Shown in pieces: positions 4,865 through 5,103 of a DNA stretch of 5,103 nt. Under the pieces are notes generated by a model, which was not told where the DNA came from, made no database searches, and saw only the letters and a list, made by a program, of their open reading frames with translations. The translations under genes were made by a program, and so were the position numbers. Origin of the DNA: Frankiaceae bacterium. GTDB taxonomy: Bacteria > Actinomycetota > Actinomycetes > Frankiales > Frankiaceae. Numbering within the stretch: the first letter of the stretch is position 1; each line of letters starts with the position of its first letter. The stretch covers positions 1-5,103 of the forward strand of contig JAVEDQ010000094.1 in the NCBI GenBank assembly GCA_030840885.1, read 5' to 3'.

Positions 4865-4893
4865 CCCTGGCTGGCGGCCGTGGGCCGTCAGGG
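4865..4893. terminator. Bidirectional hairpin terminator between HAD and enoyl-CoA hydratase genes
   Basis: CCCTGGC (4865-4871) pairs with GTCAGGG with its adjoining G (4887-4893), including one G-T wobble. GGC (4873-4875) pairs with GCC (4884-4886) around an 8-nt loop, with T4872 bulged. The hairpin begins immediately after the HAD stop and includes the minus-strand stop codon (4888-4890). It can serve both convergent genes and lacks a T-tract. Confidence 0.7.
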
Positions 4894-5103
4894 CGACGGT
4901 GACTCAGCCGCACCTCCCCTGCCGGCGCCGGCGGCGAACCGCTGCGCGCCCGTGAAGCCGACCCCCACGGTCGCGCCGCCGAGGCGACGCTCCAGGTCGA
5001 GACCGTCGGCGAACGGAAGTCCGACGCCGTCGAGCGCGGCTCGTCGGTCGGCGAGCATCGTCTCCTGCGGGAACGCCGCGAGCGTCTCCGCGAGGGTCAG
5101 CGC
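4888..5103 (-). CDS. Enoyl-CoA hydratase/isomerase family protein, C-terminal part (runs off right edge)
   Basis: The visible 71 codons read ALTLAETLAAFPQETMLADRRAAL, then GLPFADGLDLERRLGG and GFTGAQRFAAGAGRGG, before TGA at 4890-4888. This is the pattern of the C-terminal helical tail of crotonase-fold acyl-CoA enzymes, where AFPQ..ML.DRRAAL and GA.RFAAG.GRGG are typical. Such enzymes hydrate or isomerise acyl-CoA thioesters in fatty-acid or related catabolism. The oxyanion-hole and catalytic residues lie in the missing N-terminal part, so activity cannot be judged. It converges on the HAD gene and shares its terminator hairpin, whose minus-strand arm includes this gene's stop. Confidence 0.8.
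   Translation of the reverse strand, partial: ALTLAETLAAFPQETMLADRRAALDGVGLPFADGLDLERRLGGATVGVGFTGAQRFAAGAGRGGAAESPSP

Noticed and set aside
1..5103. Search for CRISPR arrays, tRNA genes, transposase or integrase genes, and att-like repeats
   Set aside because: No regularly spaced repeats, tRNA-like cloverleaf, mobile-element proteins or terminal repeats were seen. Composition is uniform across the genes.

Overview
The window is a gene-dense stretch of GC-rich DNA from an actinobacterium. The evidence is very high G+C in third codon positions, frequent GTG or TTG starts, and protein families largely restricted to Actinomycetota (MiaE_2-like ferritin fold, DUF3107, DUF6158, a Streptomyces-style RsbW-like ATPase domain). 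I cannot fix the genus. The closest anchor I recall is Mycobacterium tuberculosis Rv3208-Rv3211, which has the same core gene order and orientations.

Layout. From the left edge to 812 (minus) lies the N-terminal 270 residues of a DEAD-box RNA helicase, with a TTG start and a good Shine-Dalgarno. A divergent spacer (813-976) separates it from a MiaE-like ferritin-fold gene (977-1702, plus). That gene converges on a DUF3107 gene (1784-2011, minus), with a large nested inverted repeat filling the gap. Upstream of DUF3107, on the same strand, is a TetR-family regulator (2127-2918). Still further upstream on the minus strand are a tiny very acidic protein (3038-3232), a DUF6158-type protein (3235-3480, 2 nt from the acidic gene and probably translationally coupled to it), and an RsbW-like ATPase-domain protein (3540-3941). 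A second divergent spacer (3942-4153) leads to a HAD-superfamily phosphatase on the plus strand (4154-4864). This converges, through a hairpin overlapping one stop codon and abutting the other, on the C-terminus of an enoyl-CoA hydratase/isomerase family protein (4888 to the right edge, minus).

How the genes relate. The helicase, ferritin-fold, DUF3107 and tetR genes form a syntenic block conserved in actinobacteria. The DUF6158 and acidic genes form a small operon, possibly preceded by the RsbW-like gene. The HAD and enoyl-CoA hydratase genes look like independent metabolic units. Hairpins lie between most units, so the minus-strand series is probably several transcripts rather than one.

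Novelty. I see no mobile element, CRISPR array, phage gene, RNA gene or evident new multi-gene system. The points most worth a second look are an RsbW-like domain whose N-box asparagine is replaced by serine, a near-perfect palindrome and a duplicated decapeptide at the 5' end of tetR, a palindrome overlapping the likely -10 of the DUF3107 gene, and the unexplained DUF6158/acidic pair.
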